Below, one piece after another: positions 48,584-58,431 of a stretch of DNA of 64,000 nt. The stretch is from positions 1,814,735 through 1,878,734 of the forward strand of contig NZ_JQNA01000001.1 of NCBI RefSeq assembly GCF_000745015.1, read 5' to 3'. This stretch comes from Burkholderia sp. 9120 (GTDB lineage Bacteria > Pseudomonadota > Gammaproteobacteria > Burkholderiales > Burkholderiaceae). The position numbers and the translations under genes were made by a program. The notes below the pieces were generated by a model. It was not told the DNA's origin, ran no database searches, and saw only the letters and a list, made by a program, of their open reading frames with translations. Position 1 is the stretch's first letter. Each line of letters starts with the position of its first letter.

Positions 48584-50130
48584 TCGCCACCCCCGCGTGC
48601 ATGCGTCGCGCGCGCGGCAAGCGCGAGGCGAGCGTGGTCCTGATCGGAGAAAGCGCGTTTCTTACCCATGATTTCCTGTGTTGCTTCATGCCCCTTGCCG
48701 GCCAGCACGATCACGTCTTCGCGCGCGGCAGTGCGGATCGCTTGCAGGATCGCGCTCGCGCGGTCTTCGATGCGGCGCGCCTTCGACGCGTCCTGCATGC
48801 CCGCGGCGATCTGTTCGAGGATCGCTTGCGGATCTTCGCTGCGCGGGTTGTCGCTGGTCACGACCACGCCGTCGGCGAGCCTTTCGGCGATCGCGCCCAT
48901 CAGCGGACGCTTGGTCGCGTCGCGGTCGCCGCCGCAGCCGAACATGCAGATCAGTTCGCCGCCGCGCGCGGCCGCCATGGGGCGCAGCGCTTCGAGGGTT
49001 TTTTCCAGCGCGTCCGGCGTGTGGGCGTAATCGATCACGACCAGCGGCTCATCGTTCTGCAAACGGCCGCCCAGGCGCTGCATGCGGCCGTTCACCGGTT
49101 CGAGCTTCGACAGTTCGGCGAGGGCGGCGTCGAACGGCACCTCGGCGGCGAGCAGCGCGCCCAGCACGCCGAGCAGATTGCTCACGTTGAACGCGCCGAG
49201 CGTTTGCACTTCGACGTCGGCATTGCCCCAATCGGACGTGCTCAGATGGAATGCGCTGCCAGTGGCCGTGGCGCGCACGTTCGACGCCAGCAGCCAGGCG
49301 TCGGCCTGCGGCACATCTTGGGTGGTGGCGCCGTCGAGGCCATAGGCGATCGTGCGGGCGTGACCTTGCGTGCTGGCGAGCAGGCGGCGGCCGGCGGCAT
49401 CGTCGCGATTGATCACGGCCGCGCGCAGTTCCGGCCACGCGAACAGACGCGCCTTCGCCGCTTCATACGCCGCGAAAGTGCCGTGATAGTCGAGATGGTC
49501 TTGCGTGAGATTCGTGAACACGGCGATGTCGAACGCCGTGCCGTTCACGCGGCCTTGATGCAGCGCGTGCGACGACACTTCCATCGCCACCGCCTGCGCG
49601 CCGGCATCGCGTAACTGCGCGAGGCTGCGTTGCAATTGCGGCGCGTCGGGTGTCGTGAAACCGGTGTGCACGAGTTGGCCCGGCAAGCCCGTGCCGAGCG
49701 TGCCGATGATCGCGCAGCGCTTGCCGAGCGCGGTCAGCGCCGCCGACACCCACTGGCTGCACGACGTCTTGCCGTTCGTGCCGGTAATGCCGACCGCCAG
49801 CATCGCGTCACTCGGGTCGCCGTACCAGCCGCTCGCAATCGAACCAGCGAGTTCGTTCAACGCCGGCACGGCTAGCGTGGTGTCTTGATCGATCGACTCG
49901 GCAAAACCCTCGGGCTGCACCAGCACCGCGGCCGCGCCACGTTCGAGCGCGCCGTCGATAAACGGGCGGTTGTCCGCGCCATCTACCGCGTAGGCGAAAA
50001 ATGCGTCGCCTGCTGCGAGCGAGCGCGTGTCGGCGTGCAGATGCGCGTCTGGCTGCACGCGTGCGTGCAGCCAGGTGAGCGCGTCGGCGATCTGCCGGTG
50101 AGCGGGATGGTGCTTGCGCAATGCGCTCAT
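48580..50130 (-). CDS. murE: MurE, UDP-MurNAc-tripeptide synthetase
   Basis: MurE adds the third amino acid of the stem peptide. The 516-residue enzyme has DTRSLAAGDAFFAY, ATP loop GTNGKTSC (117-124), FTNLTQDHLDYHGTF and the motif DNPRSEDP, whose DNPR marks meso-diaminopimelate specificity. The start at 50130 overlaps the ftsI stop as ATGA; the longer open frame to 50862 runs through ftsI and is rejected. Confidence 0.97.
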   Translation of the reverse strand: MSALRKHHPAHRQIADALTWLHARVQPDAHLHADTRSLAAGDAFFAYAVDGADNRPFIDGALERGAAAVLVQPEGFAESIDQDTTLAVPALNELAGSIASGWYGDPSDAMLAVGITGTNGKTSCSQWVSAALTALGKRCAIIGTLGTGLPGQLVHTGFTTPDAPQLQRSLAQLRDAGAQAVAMEVSSHALHQGRVNGTAFDIAVFTNLTQDHLDYHGTFAAYEAAKARLFAWPELRAAVINRDDAAGRRLLASTQGHARTIAYGLDGATTQDVPQADAWLLASNVRATATGSAFHLSTSDWGNADVEVQTLGAFNVSNLLGVLGALLAAEVPFDAALAELSKLEPVNGRMQRLGGRLQNDEPLVVIDYAHTPDALEKTLEALRPMAAARGGELICMFGCGGDRDATKRPLMGAIAERLADGVVVTSDNPRSEDPQAILEQIAAGMQDASKARRIEDRASAILQAIRTAAREDVIVLAGKGHEATQEIMGKKRAFSDQDHARLALAARATHARGGGE

Positions 50131-51992
50131 CGCACAACTCCCGGATGGCTTTTCGCGGAGACGGAAATCGTCATCTTCTTGGCGCCGGCGCTCGTGGAAA
50201 GTTTCTTGGCAACGGCGGGCGTGGCCGGTGCGTTCGGCGCGGGCGGCGCCGAATCGTCCGACACCACCATCTGCTTGACCGGCATGTCCGGCGGCACGTT
50301 CAGCGAGCGCAGCGTGTCGCCGACGATCGCCGAGAACACCGGACCCGACACCTGACCGCCGAAGTGGCTGCCCGCCGTCGGTTCGTCGACCGACACGGCG
50401 ACGACGATGCGCGGATTCGGCATCGGCGCCATGCCGACGAACGACGCGCGGTATTTGGAGTGGTCGTAACCATGCGCGCCGTGCTTGTACGCAGTACCGC
50501 TCTTGCCGCCGACGCGATAACCCGGCACGGCCGCATCCGGCGACGTACCGCCCGGCGCGGTGACGGTTTCGAGCATGGCGCGCACTTCGCGAGCGGTGGT
50601 CGGCGCGAAGATCTGCGGACCCGTGGCCGGCTGATCGTTCGACGTACGGAAAATCGACACCGGCATGATCTCGCCGTCGTGCGCGATCGCGGTGTAGGCG
50701 CGGCCCAACTGGAACAGCGACACCGACAGACCGTAGCCGTACGACATGGTCGCCTGCTCGATGCGGCGCCAGCTCTTCCACGGCCGCAGACGGCCCGCCG
50801 CCGCGCCCGGGAAGCCGACCTTCGGCGCCTGGCCGAGACCGATGCTGGTATACATATTCCACATCTCTTCGGGCTTGAGCTGCATGGCGATCTTCGTCGC
50901 GCCGATGTTGCTCGACTTCTGGATCACGCCGCCCACGGTCAGCACGCCGAACGCGCTGTCGTCGGTAATCGGCGCACCGTCCAGCACAAAGCGGCCGCCC
51001 CCGGTATCTACCAGTGTAGTCGGCGTGACGCGGTGCAGATCGAGCGCGAGTGACACCGTGAACGGCTTCATGATCGAGCCCGGCTCGAACGTGTCGGTCA
51101 GGATGCGGTTGCGCAGTTGATCGCCGGTCAGGTGCGAACGGTCGTTCGGGTTGTACGTCGGGTAATTGACGAGCGCCAGCACTTCGCCGGTCCGCACGTC
51201 GATCACCATCGCCGCGCCGGCCTTCGCCTTGAATTTCTCGACGGCCGCCTTCAGGTTCGTATAGGCGATGTACTGGATCTTGCTGTCGATCGACAGGTCG
51301 ACGTCTTCACCGTTGTGCGGCACGACCTGCTCGTCCACATCTTCAATGATGTGGCCCATGCGGTCCTTGATCACGCGGCGGCTGCCCGACACGCCGGCGA
51401 GCAGCTTCTGGTCGCCGAGTTCAACGCCTTCCTGGCCTTCGTCTTCCACGTTGGTGAAGCCGATCAGGTGAGCCGTGATCTCGCCTTCCGGATAGAAGCG
51501 CTTGTATTCGTCGCGCGCGTAAATGCCCGGAATGTCCAGCGCGCTCACTTTCTCCGCCACGTCCACCGGCACCTGGCGCTTCACGTAGACGAAGTTCTTG
51601 TCTTCCGACAGCTTGGCGCGCAGTTCCTTGTTCGTCATGCCGAGCAGTTGGCCAAGCGAGTTCAGCTTGTCCGCGCCGAGATCGTCGGGCACCGATTCGG
51701 GAATCGCCCAGATTGCGCGCACCGGCAAGCTCGTGGCGAGCACGAGACCGTTACGGTCGAGAATCTTGCCGCGCGTGGCCGGCAGTTCGAGGCGCCGTTG
51801 ATAGCGGATTTCGCCCTGCTTCTGATAGAACGCGTTGCCCGGACCCTGGATCCAGAACGCGCGCCCGGCCAGCGCGACGAACGCCATGAACAGCATGAAC
51901 ACGACGAGTTTCGAGCGCCACATGGGCAGGCGCACCGACAGGATCGGGTTGGCCGAGAAGGCCACGCTCTTGCGAGTCGACGATTTTTTCAT
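50127..51992 (-). CDS. ftsI: FtsI (PBP3), septal peptidoglycan transpeptidase
   Basis: FtsI crosslinks septal peptidoglycan with FtsW and is a beta-lactam target. The 621-residue protein has a short cytoplasmic tail, one membrane helix (about 28-46), a pedestal domain and a transpeptidase domain. The catalytic Ser is in GSIMK (about 306), SSN is in KSSNIG, and the third motif reads KSGT (about 497) instead of the commoner KTGT; Ser is a tolerated variant in this family. It overlaps both ftsL and murE by 4 bp. Confidence 0.97.
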   Translation of the reverse strand: MKKSSTRKSVAFSANPILSVRLPMWRSKLVVFMLFMAFVALAGRAFWIQGPGNAFYQKQGEIRYQRRLELPATRGKILDRNGLVLATSLPVRAIWAIPESVPDDLGADKLNSLGQLLGMTNKELRAKLSEDKNFVYVKRQVPVDVAEKVSALDIPGIYARDEYKRFYPEGEITAHLIGFTNVEDEGQEGVELGDQKLLAGVSGSRRVIKDRMGHIIEDVDEQVVPHNGEDVDLSIDSKIQYIAYTNLKAAVEKFKAKAGAAMVIDVRTGEVLALVNYPTYNPNDRSHLTGDQLRNRILTDTFEPGSIMKPFTVSLALDLHRVTPTTLVDTGGGRFVLDGAPITDDSAFGVLTVGGVIQKSSNIGATKIAMQLKPEEMWNMYTSIGLGQAPKVGFPGAAAGRLRPWKSWRRIEQATMSYGYGLSVSLFQLGRAYTAIAHDGEIMPVSIFRTSNDQPATGPQIFAPTTAREVRAMLETVTAPGGTSPDAAVPGYRVGGKSGTAYKHGAHGYDHSKYRASFVGMAPMPNPRIVVAVSVDEPTAGSHFGGQVSGPVFSAIVGDTLRSLNVPPDMPVKQMVVSDDSAPPAPNAPATPAVAKKLSTSAGAKKMTISVSAKSHPGVVR

Positions 51993-52339
51993 CGCACGCC
52001 TCCGCGACGGGTCGCCACCGGCGCCGAGGCCGGACCGGAAGTCGGGATCGGCGCGTCCTCAGCCTTGACGGCGCCCGGGTCGAGCGTCAGGTACTGGGTG
52101 CGGCCGGTCGTGACCGATTGCATTTTCAGCGAGTCGGTCGCGATCTGCTCGATGCGCGAGGTCTTCGACAACGCGCTCTGCTGATATTGAAGCTGCGAAT
52201 AGTCCTGCTGCAGCTGACGCTCCTGCGATTGAGCGCGCTGCAACTGGATAAAGATCTGTCGCTGCTGATTGGTCGCGTTGACAACCGACAACGCGCACCC
52301 CATCACGATGATCAGCAGGAAGATATTGAGGCGGTTCAT
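51989..52339 (-). CDS. ftsL: FtsL, small bitopic division protein
   Basis: FtsL forms a coiled coil with FtsB and bridges to FtsW/FtsI. The 116-residue protein has an N-terminal helix in the membrane (about 4-23), then a Gln-rich heptad region ([20 protein letters not shown]) and the family-like [16 protein letters not shown], followed by a Pro/Ala-rich tail. It overlaps rsmH and ftsI by 4 bp each. Confidence 0.95.
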   Translation of the reverse strand: MNRLNIFLLIIVMGCALSVVNATNQQRQIFIQLQRAQSQERQLQQDYSQLQYQQSALSKTSRIEQIATDSLKMQSVTTGRTQYLTLDPGAVKAEDAPIPTSGPASAPVATRRGGVR

Positions 52340-53289
52340 GGCGCGATCCGCTCCGCCACACGCATCACGGCAGAACGGGCGCGCGGGTTGGCGGCGACTT
52401 CAGCGTCGCTCGCGAACACACGGCCGATGATTTTGAGCGGGGGGCTCGGCAGATCGACGGCGCGAATCGGCAGGCGACGATCCACCTGAGGCGTACTGGC
52501 GTGCGCCTGCAGGAATCGCTTGACGATCCGGTCCTCGAGCGAATGAAAGCTGATGACCACCAGCCGCCCCCCTTGCTCCAACAGCGACAACGCTGCTTCT
52601 AAAACGACTTGCAGCTCCGCAAGCTCTTGATTGATGTGAATCCGTATAGCTTGAAAGGTGCGGGTTGCCGGATCCTTGCCCTTCTCACGGGTTTTGACGA
52701 CGTTAGCCACGATTTGGGCAAGCTCGCCCGTGCTGACGAGAGGCCCAAGACGGTCGGACTCTGCCCGGCGAGCAACAAGCGCCTTTGCAATCTGAAAAGC
52801 AAACCGTTCTTCCCCATAATTTCGTATCACCTCCGTCAATTCCTGCACCGTGGCCCGCGCCAGCCAGTCAGCCGCGGACTCGCCGCGCGTCGGGTCCATG
52901 CGCATGTCGAGCGGGCCGTCGGCGCGGAAGCTGAAGCCCCGCTCCGGATCGTCGATTTGCGGCGACGATATGCCCAGATCCAGCAAGATGCCCGACACGC
53001 GCCCTACGCCACGCTCCGCAACCGCGGCGCGCAGTGAAGCAAAACTCTCGTGCACGATGCTGAAGCGCGGATCCGCGATCTGCTGCGCCGTGGCGATGGC
53101 AAGCGGGTCTTTGTCGAACGCGATCAGACGCCCCGACTCGGCCAGCTTCTCCAACACCAGGCGGCTGTGACCACCGCGCCCGAACGTGCCGTCCACATAA
53201 ACGCCATCCGCGCGATTAACCAGCGCGTTGACCGCTTCATCCAACAGCACCGTGCGATGCTGCAATTCGTTTCCCATCGCAGGTGCCAT
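52336..53289 (-). CDS. rsmH: RsmH, 16S rRNA m4C1402 methyltransferase
   Basis: RsmH (MraW) methylates N4 of C1402 in the ribosomal P site. The 317-residue product has [13 protein letters not shown], the SAM-binding [25 protein letters not shown] and [16 protein letters not shown]. The first ATG (53289) is used; an ATG four codons downstream (53277) is also possible, neither having a strong binding site. It lies 15 bp after mraZ. Confidence 0.97.
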   Translation of the reverse strand: MAPAMGNELQHRTVLLDEAVNALVNRADGVYVDGTFGRGGHSRLVLEKLAESGRLIAFDKDPLAIATAQQIADPRFSIVHESFASLRAAVAERGVGRVSGILLDLGISSPQIDDPERGFSFRADGPLDMRMDPTRGESAADWLARATVQELTEVIRNYGEERFAFQIAKALVARRAESDRLGPLVSTGELAQIVANVVKTREKGKDPATRTFQAIRIHINQELAELQVVLEAALSLLEQGGRLVVISFHSLEDRIVKRFLQAHASTPQVDRRLPIRAVDLPSPPLKIIGRVFASDAEVAANPRARSAVMRVAERIAP

Positions 53290-53304
53290 ATATGTAAGCC
53301 GCGA

Positions 53305-53733
53305 TCAGAACGTGAAATTCTTTAACGCTTCGGGCATGCCCTCGGCGATGGCCGCCTGTTCCTTCGCGGCGTAAATCTGTGCGTCCCACAGCTCGAAATG
53401 ACGACCCATACCGAGCAGGTTCACTTCTTTTTCCAATGCGCCAGCCGCGCGCAATTCCGGCGACACGAGCACGCGCCCTGCACCGTCCATATCCACATCC
53501 ATTGCATTGCCGAGAAAAATACGCTTCCACCAGGCCGCGTTCATGGGCAGCTTGTCGACCTTGTCGCGGAAGATCTCCCATTCCGGGCGCGGAAAGAGCA
53601 ACAGGCAGCCGTCCGGGTGCTTGGTGATCGTCACCCGGCCCTCTGCCTGTGTTTGCAGCGCATCCCGATAGCGAGAGGGAATCGACATCCGCCCTTTCGC
53701 ATCGAGCGTCAGCGCCGACGCCCCTTGGAACAC
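53305..53733 (-). CDS. mraZ: MraZ, dcw cluster transcriptional regulator
   Basis: MraZ is a DNA-binding protein with two SpoVT/AbrB-like swapped-hairpin domains that represses its own dcw promoter in E. coli. The 142-residue product has both DNA-binding halves, [16 protein letters not shown] (11-26) and [16 protein letters not shown] (about 83-98). It is the first gene of the cluster; its predicted operator array lies at 53856-53892. Confidence 0.97.
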   Translation of the reverse strand: MFQGASALTLDAKGRMSIPSRYRDALQTQAEGRVTITKHPDGCLLLFPRPEWEIFRDKVDKLPMNAAWWKRIFLGNAMDVDMDGAGRVLVSPELRAAGALEKEVNLLGMGRHFELWDAQIYAAKEQAAIAEGMPEALKNFTF

Positions 53734-53855
53734 TTCGCTCTCCCCTGTCGACCCGAGTTACTCACTCCGGTCCCATGCCACTGATTGCTGTCGCGGCGCT
53801 TTTTTGCGCCCGCTACCCGATTCGTGAAAATCTACCCCAAACCACCCGTGAGATC

Positions 53856-53892
53856 ACACAAAAATACACTTTCTCACACTGTCTCCCACTTT
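53856..53892 (-). promoter_or_regulatory. Four MraZ-type boxes at 10-bp spacing
   Basis: Read on the - strand, four 7-bp boxes with 3-bp spacers occur: AAAGTGG (53886-53892), ACAGTGT (53876-53882), AAAGTGT (53866-53872) and TTTGTGT (53856-53862). These fit the published MraZ box type AAAGTG(T/G). The first overlaps the -10 element, so binding should block transcription of the whole dcw cluster. Assignment to MraZ is inference from spacing, sequence and position. Confidence 0.8.
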
Positions 53893-53916
53893 AGAGTAAC
53901 GCTAAAGAGGGGTCAA
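53888..53916 (-). promoter_or_regulatory. Sigma-70 promoter of the dcw cluster
   Basis: On the - strand, TTGACC (53916-53911) and TAAAGT (53893-53888) are separated by exactly 17 bp, placing the start near 53881 and giving a leader of about 150 nt before the mraZ ATG. The -10 overlaps the first MraZ-type box. Confidence 0.75.
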
Positions 53917-54222
53917 GGGAGATAACTGCTTTTTGAACGAATTTTGTTTGTTAGAACAAGGACTTAGCGCGACTAGTTCACGTCAGACATAAAACGGAAA
54001 ACCGTTATAAATGAATGAGCTAGTGCAACTTGTGAAGGTGATACGTGAAAAGTGCGAGGGAACAGCGCGGAATGTAAGAGATCGTCAAGCAGGATGGGGG
54101 GATGGCGGCGGGGTTTTCAACGACTCCTGACGGACGACGCGCGAGGCGCCGTCCCACTTCCGGTCTTGCGTTCTGCCGGGGTGCATTTTCTGCGCTGAAC
54201 CCCGGTTTCGCATTGATATGCC
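53917..54222. other. Non-coding region between dcw promoter and coq7
   Basis: This stretch of about 306 bp is noticeably more AT-rich than its surroundings at 53925-54060. It holds a small inverted repeat AACGG-AAAA-CCGTT (53993-54006) and no open frame with coding features. It probably contains regulatory sequence upstream of mraZ and the 3' end of the coq7 transcript. No classic terminator was found for coq7. Confidence 0.4.
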
Positions 54223-54861
54223 TTATATGTAATAGGCGGTGCGCGTCATGACTTTCGATACCGCACGCATCAGCGCACGCACCGGCAACGGCAACTCGAT
54301 ACCGCCGGCGTCCATCGCGGCTTTGCCGTGCTCGGCTTCATCCACGCGCATTTGCTCAACGATTGCGCGCGACTCGTGGTCGGCCGCCGGCAACTGATCC
54401 AGATGGCTATCCAGATGCTGCTCCACCTGACGCTCGGTTTCCGCCATGAAGCCGAGGCTCACGCGGTCACCCAGACGCCCGGCCGCGAGACCGATAGCCA
54501 GCGCGCCGGTGTACCAGACCGGGTTCAACAGACTCGGGCGCGAATCGAGCGCTTCGAGGCGCTTCGCGGTCCATGCGAGGTGATCTTCTTCCTCGATCGC
54601 GGCGTGCGTGAACACCGCTCGCAATGAAGGCGATTTAGTGGCGAGTTTTTGCGCCTGGTAAAGCGCCTGTGCGCACACCTCGCCGACATGGTTCACGCGC
54701 ATCAGTCCGGCGGCATGCGCGCGCTCCGCGGGTGAGAGCTCGGGCACCTCGCCACTCACCAATGATTCTTGCGGAACCGGTAACGGACGACTCATCCGCG
54801 ACACGCCGGTCATTGAGCGTAAACCCCGATCAAACTCGCTAATCAACTCGTCCAGAAACAT
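54223..54861 (-). CDS. coq7: Coq7, demethoxyubiquinone hydroxylase
   Basis: Coq7 hydroxylates demethoxyubiquinol in the penultimate step of ubiquinone synthesis, at the membrane. The 212-residue di-iron protein has [28 protein letters not shown] and [17 protein letters not shown], supplying the Glu and His iron ligands of the ferritin-like four-helix bundle. GGGAG precedes the ATG. Confidence 0.96.
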   Translation of the reverse strand: MFLDELISEFDRGLRSMTGVSRMSRPLPVPQESLVSGEVPELSPAERAHAAGLMRVNHVGEVCAQALYQAQKLATKSPSLRAVFTHAAIEEEDHLAWTAKRLEALDSRPSLLNPVWYTGALAIGLAAGRLGDRVSLGFMAETERQVEQHLDSHLDQLPAADHESRAIVEQMRVDEAEHGKAAMDAGGIELPLPVRALMRAVSKVMTRTAYYI

Positions 54862-55163
54862 TCAGCACTCCCTCATTCGACAGCCGCCCCGAGGAACCCG
54901 AAGGCCCGTGCGACAAGGCTTTGCGGGCAGAAAACAGCGCCACGAAAACCTTTAATCCGCATGATTTCGACGGCCAATTCCTGATTTTAGACCATGTTGC
55001 GTAAACGAAACAGGAGCGTTCCAGGCCGTCTCCTTTTTCTTTGTGCCATGTATGCCTTTTGTTACATTACGTGCAACTTCTCGCGAAGTTGGACAAGCAA
55101 GGCCTCAACGCTAGACAAATATTCGCCTTGTACAAAAGATTCGTAATCCTTGGAGATCATTCG
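54862..55163. other. Divergent region coq7 / porin
   Basis: This 302-bp region must hold the porin promoter and the coq7 promoter. A perfect 7-bp inverted repeat CAACTTC-TCGC-GAAGTTG lies at 55074-55091, probably in the porin leader RNA. TTGTGC (55041-55046) and TACATT (55063-55068), 16 bp apart, are a weak promoter candidate. A GGAG binding site lies at about 55152 before the porin ATG. Confidence 0.4.
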
Positions 55164-56351
55164 ATGAAAAAGTCGCTTCTCGCTCTCGCAGCACTGGGCG
55201 CATTCGCAGGCGTGGCACATGCGCAGAGCAGCGTGACCCTGTACGGCATTATTGATGAAGGCTTCAACATCAATACCAACGCGGGTGGCAAGCACCTGTA
55301 CAACCTGTCCAGCGGCGTTCTGCAAGGCTCGCGTTTCGGCCTGCGCGGCACGGAAGATCTGGGCGGCGGTCTGAAGGCAATCTTCGTGTTGGAAAACGGC
55401 TTTGACGTGAACAGCGGCAAGCTGGGTCAAGGCGGCCTGATGTTCGGTCGTCAAGCTTACGTCGGTCTGTCGAGCCAGTTCGGCACGGTCACGCTGGGTC
55501 GTCAGTACGACTCCGTCGTCGACTATGTCGGTCCGCTGGAAGTCGGCGACCAGTGGGGCGGCTACATCGCTGCTCACCCGGGCGACCTCGACAACTTCAA
55601 CAACGCGTACCGCACCAACAACACGGTCAAGTACACGAGCGCAAACTACGGCGGCCTGACGTTCGGCGGCACGTATAGCTTCGGCGGTGTTGCGGGCAAC
55701 GTTACGTCGAACCAGATCTGGTCGTTGGGCGCTGGCTACAACAACGGTCCCCTCGTTTTGGGCGTTGGTTACTTGAACGCACGCACCCCGTCGGCTTCGG
55801 GTGGCCTGTTCAACGACAGCGGCACGACGCAGACTGCAGCGCAAAACATCGGCGCCCAGTCGCCGGTTTACGCTGGCTTCGCATCGGCTAACACGTACCA
55901 GGTCATCGGTGCGGGCGGTGCATACACGTTCGGCGCAGCAACGATCGGCGCAACGTACTCGAACATCCGCTTCGGCAACCTGGCTTCGTCGTTCACGGCG
56001 CCGGCTCTGGCGGCTTACAAGGGCCAATCGGCTACGCTCAACAACGCGGAACTCAACTTCAAGTATCAGTTGACCCCGGCATTGCTGATCGGCGCTGCAT
56101 ACGACTACACGCGCGGCGTGGAAATCGCTGGCGCATCGCGCGCTCAATACCACCAAGGCGCGATCGGCGTGGACTACTTCCTGTCGAAGCGTACCGACGT
56201 GTACGTGACGGGTGTGTACCAACACGCTGTGGGCGACACGCTGAATGCAGCTGGCCAAACGGTCGCGACAACGGCTGCCATCAACGGCCTGACGCCTTCG
56301 CAGAATCAGAACCAGTTGACGGCTCGTATCGGTATCCGCCACAAGTTCTAA
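55164..56351 (+). CDS. Gram-negative general porin (Burkholderiales OmpC-like)
   Basis: A trimeric 16-strand beta-barrel porin of the outer membrane. The 395-residue precursor has a clear signal peptide ending AHA before Gln21, then QSSVTLYGIIDEGFNINTN, SRFGLRGTEDLGGGLKAIF and FGRQAYVGLSSQFGTVTLG, all diagnostic of betaproteobacterial porins, and ends in Phe (IGIRHKF), as needed for Bam recognition. Codon use is more uniform than in neighbours (mostly GGC, AAC, ACG), fitting high expression. The start at 55164 is preferred over an upstream one because of the signal peptide and the GGAG site. Confidence 0.96.
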   Translation: MKKSLLALAALGAFAGVAHAQSSVTLYGIIDEGFNINTNAGGKHLYNLSSGVLQGSRFGLRGTEDLGGGLKAIFVLENGFDVNSGKLGQGGLMFGRQAYVGLSSQFGTVTLGRQYDSVVDYVGPLEVGDQWGGYIAAHPGDLDNFNNAYRTNNTVKYTSANYGGLTFGGTYSFGGVAGNVTSNQIWSLGAGYNNGPLVLGVGYLNARTPSASGGLFNDSGTTQTAAQNIGAQSPVYAGFASANTYQVIGAGGAYTFGAATIGATYSNIRFGNLASSFTAPALAAYKGQSATLNNAELNFKYQLTPALLIGAAYDYTRGVEIAGASRAQYHQGAIGVDYFLSKRTDVYVTGVYQHAVGDTLNAAGQTVATTAAINGLTPSQNQNQLTARIGIRHKF

Positions 56352-56377
56352 TAAGTCGTAATAAAGTAGTCTGCCTC

Positions 56378-56403
56378 AAAGGCGCCTTCGGGCGCCTTTT
56401 TTT
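56378..56403 (+). terminator. Terminator of the porin gene
   Basis: An 8-bp stem AAGGCGCC/GGCGCCTT with a TTCG tetraloop (56379-56398) runs into seven T (56397-56403), 27 bp after the porin stop. Confidence 0.93.
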
Positions 56404-56466
56404 ATGGCTCGGGCAATCCTGAACACGCTGCGTTTTCGGCCGTACCCCTGCGGGGCAGACGGCTTG

Positions 56467-56504
56467 ATAAAAAAGGCCCGGCAGACTTTCGTCTGCCGGG
56501 CCTT
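56467..56504 (-). terminator. Terminator of the acyl-CoA ligase gene
   Basis: A perfect 14-bp stem (56473-56486 with 56491-56504, loop TTTC) is followed on the - strand by six T (the A-run at 56469-56474). It lies about 107 bp beyond the fadD-type stop; between them no gene is seen. Confidence 0.9.
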
Positions 56505-56611
56505 CATGTTTCATTCTTTAGTGCCTGGTCCGGCGGGCGGAGCCTTTCGCTTCCATTCGCGCTACGCGCCCGTCCACGCTTATTGCTTAGCGTCTACTTG
56601 TCGCTTACCGC

Positions 56612-58285
56612 TTAGGCCCGGCCATCGCGCAACTCACGGCGTAGAATCTTGCCGACGTTGCTTTTCGGCAGTTCCGTGCGGAACTCGACGATCTTCGGCC
56701 GCTTATAGCCGGTCAACTGCGTTTTGCAGTACGCGAAAATGTCCGCGTCGGTGAGTGCCTGATCTTTCTTCACGACGAACAACTTCACGGCTTCGCCCGA
56801 ATGCTGATCGGGGATGCCGACCGCCGCGACTTCGAACACGCCCGGCAGCTTCGCGACCACATCTTCGATCTCGTTCGGATAGACGTTGAAGCCGGACACC
56901 AGAATCATGTCCTTCTTGCGGTCCACGATCTTGACGAAGCCGCCTTCGTTCATGAAGCCCACGTCGCCGGATTTGAAGAAACCGTCCGGCGTCATGACCT
57001 TCGCCGTTTCGTCCGGCCGGTTCCAGTAACCCGCCATCACCTGCGGACCGCGGATGCAGATTTCACCCGGCTGACCGAGCGGCACTTCGTTGTTGTCGTC
57101 GTCGCGGATCGAAATTTCCGTCGACGGCAACGGCAAGCCGATCGTCCCACTGTATTCTGTGACGCTCACCGGATTGCAGGTCACGCACGGCGACGTTTCC
57201 GACAACCCATAGCCTTCGATAATCGGCGTATGCGTGCGCTCGTACCAGCGCTTGGCCACCGCTTCCTGCACCGCCATACCGCCGCCGTTCGCCGCGAGCA
57301 GCTTCGAAAAATCGAGCTTATGGAAATCCGGGCTGTTCAGCATCGCGTTATAGAGCGTGTTGACCGCCGGAATCGTGTTGATCTGGTAGCCCTGCAACGC
57401 CTTGATCATGCCCGGGATATCGCGCGGATTCGGAATCAGCACGCCGAGGCCGCCGGTACGGATCGTCAGCAGCCCGCAAACGGTCAGCGCGAACACGTGA
57501 TAAAGCGGCAGCGCCACGACGGTGATGAACTGATCGATATCCGTGCGGCCGGCGCGAACCGGCTCGAGCCAGATCTCCGACTGCAGCACGTTGGCGATCA
57601 GATTCCGGTGCAGCAGCGTCGCGCCCTTGGCCACGCCGGTCGTGCCGCCGGTGTACTGAAGAAACGCGACGTCGTCCGGGCCTTGCTGAACCGGCTTGAA
57701 GCTTTGCCGGCCGCCCTCGGAGATCGCCGTATTGAATTTGACGTGGCCTGGCAAGCTCCACGCCGGCACCATCTTCTTGACCCGACGCACGACGAAGTTG
57801 ACCAGCGAGCCCTTAAGACCCATCAAATCGCCCATGGCCGCGACGACAATGTGCTTGACCGCGGTATTGCGCACGATCGCCTGCAGCGTCACCGCGAAAT
57901 TCTCGAGCAGGATGATCGCCTCAGCGCCACTGTCCTTGAGCTGATGCTCCAGCTCGCGCGGCGTATAAAGCGGGTTCACGTTCACGACCACGTACCCTGC
58001 GCGCAAGATGGCGGCAATCGCCACCGGATATTGCAGCACGTTCGGCATCATGATCGCGATGCGCGAGCCGCGTGCGAGACCCTTCGACTGAAACCACGCA
58101 GCCAGTTTGCGCGAGAGCGTGTCGAGCTCGCCGTAACTGATCTGCTTGCCCATGCAGACGAACGCCGGTTTGGCGCGATGGTCGCGGAAGGCTTCTTCGA
58201 GCAGTTCAGCGACCGACGAATAGCGGGTCGGGTCGATCTCTGCGGGAACGCCGGGCGGATAAGATTTCAGCCAGATTTTGTCCAT
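56612..58285 (-). CDS. fadD: Long-chain fatty acid--CoA ligase
   Basis: FadD-type ligases activate long-chain fatty acids to acyl-CoA through an acyl-AMP intermediate. The 557-residue protein has the AMP-binding P-loop LQYTGGTTGVAKGATL (about 209-224), the A5 motif EGYGLSETSPC, and the FadD motif FKSGDVGFMNEGGFVKIVDR, plus the C-terminal Lys motif PKSNVGKILRREL. A strong AAAGGAGGA binding site precedes the ATG. It is monocistronic. Confidence 0.94.
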   Translation of the reverse strand: MDKIWLKSYPPGVPAEIDPTRYSSVAELLEEAFRDHRAKPAFVCMGKQISYGELDTLSRKLAAWFQSKGLARGSRIAIMMPNVLQYPVAIAAILRAGYVVVNVNPLYTPRELEHQLKDSGAEAIILLENFAVTLQAIVRNTAVKHIVVAAMGDLMGLKGSLVNFVVRRVKKMVPAWSLPGHVKFNTAISEGGRQSFKPVQQGPDDVAFLQYTGGTTGVAKGATLLHRNLIANVLQSEIWLEPVRAGRTDIDQFITVVALPLYHVFALTVCGLLTIRTGGLGVLIPNPRDIPGMIKALQGYQINTIPAVNTLYNAMLNSPDFHKLDFSKLLAANGGGMAVQEAVAKRWYERTHTPIIEGYGLSETSPCVTCNPVSVTEYSGTIGLPLPSTEISIRDDDNNEVPLGQPGEICIRGPQVMAGYWNRPDETAKVMTPDGFFKSGDVGFMNEGGFVKIVDRKKDMILVSGFNVYPNEIEDVVAKLPGVFEVAAVGIPDQHSGEAVKLFVVKKDQALTDADIFAYCKTQLTGYKRPKIVEFRTELPKSNVGKILRRELRDGRA

Positions 58286-58431
58286 GCAGCGTCTCCTCCT
58301 TTATTTTCGAATGGTCGTGCTAAAAACGCATCGTAGCATGGGCACCTCTGTGCTATTCGCGAAAAGCGCTGGGGTTAGACTGCGGCCTCGAACCTGTTTC
58401 GGCCAGCAGCCACGGGATGTTTAAGCGCGTG

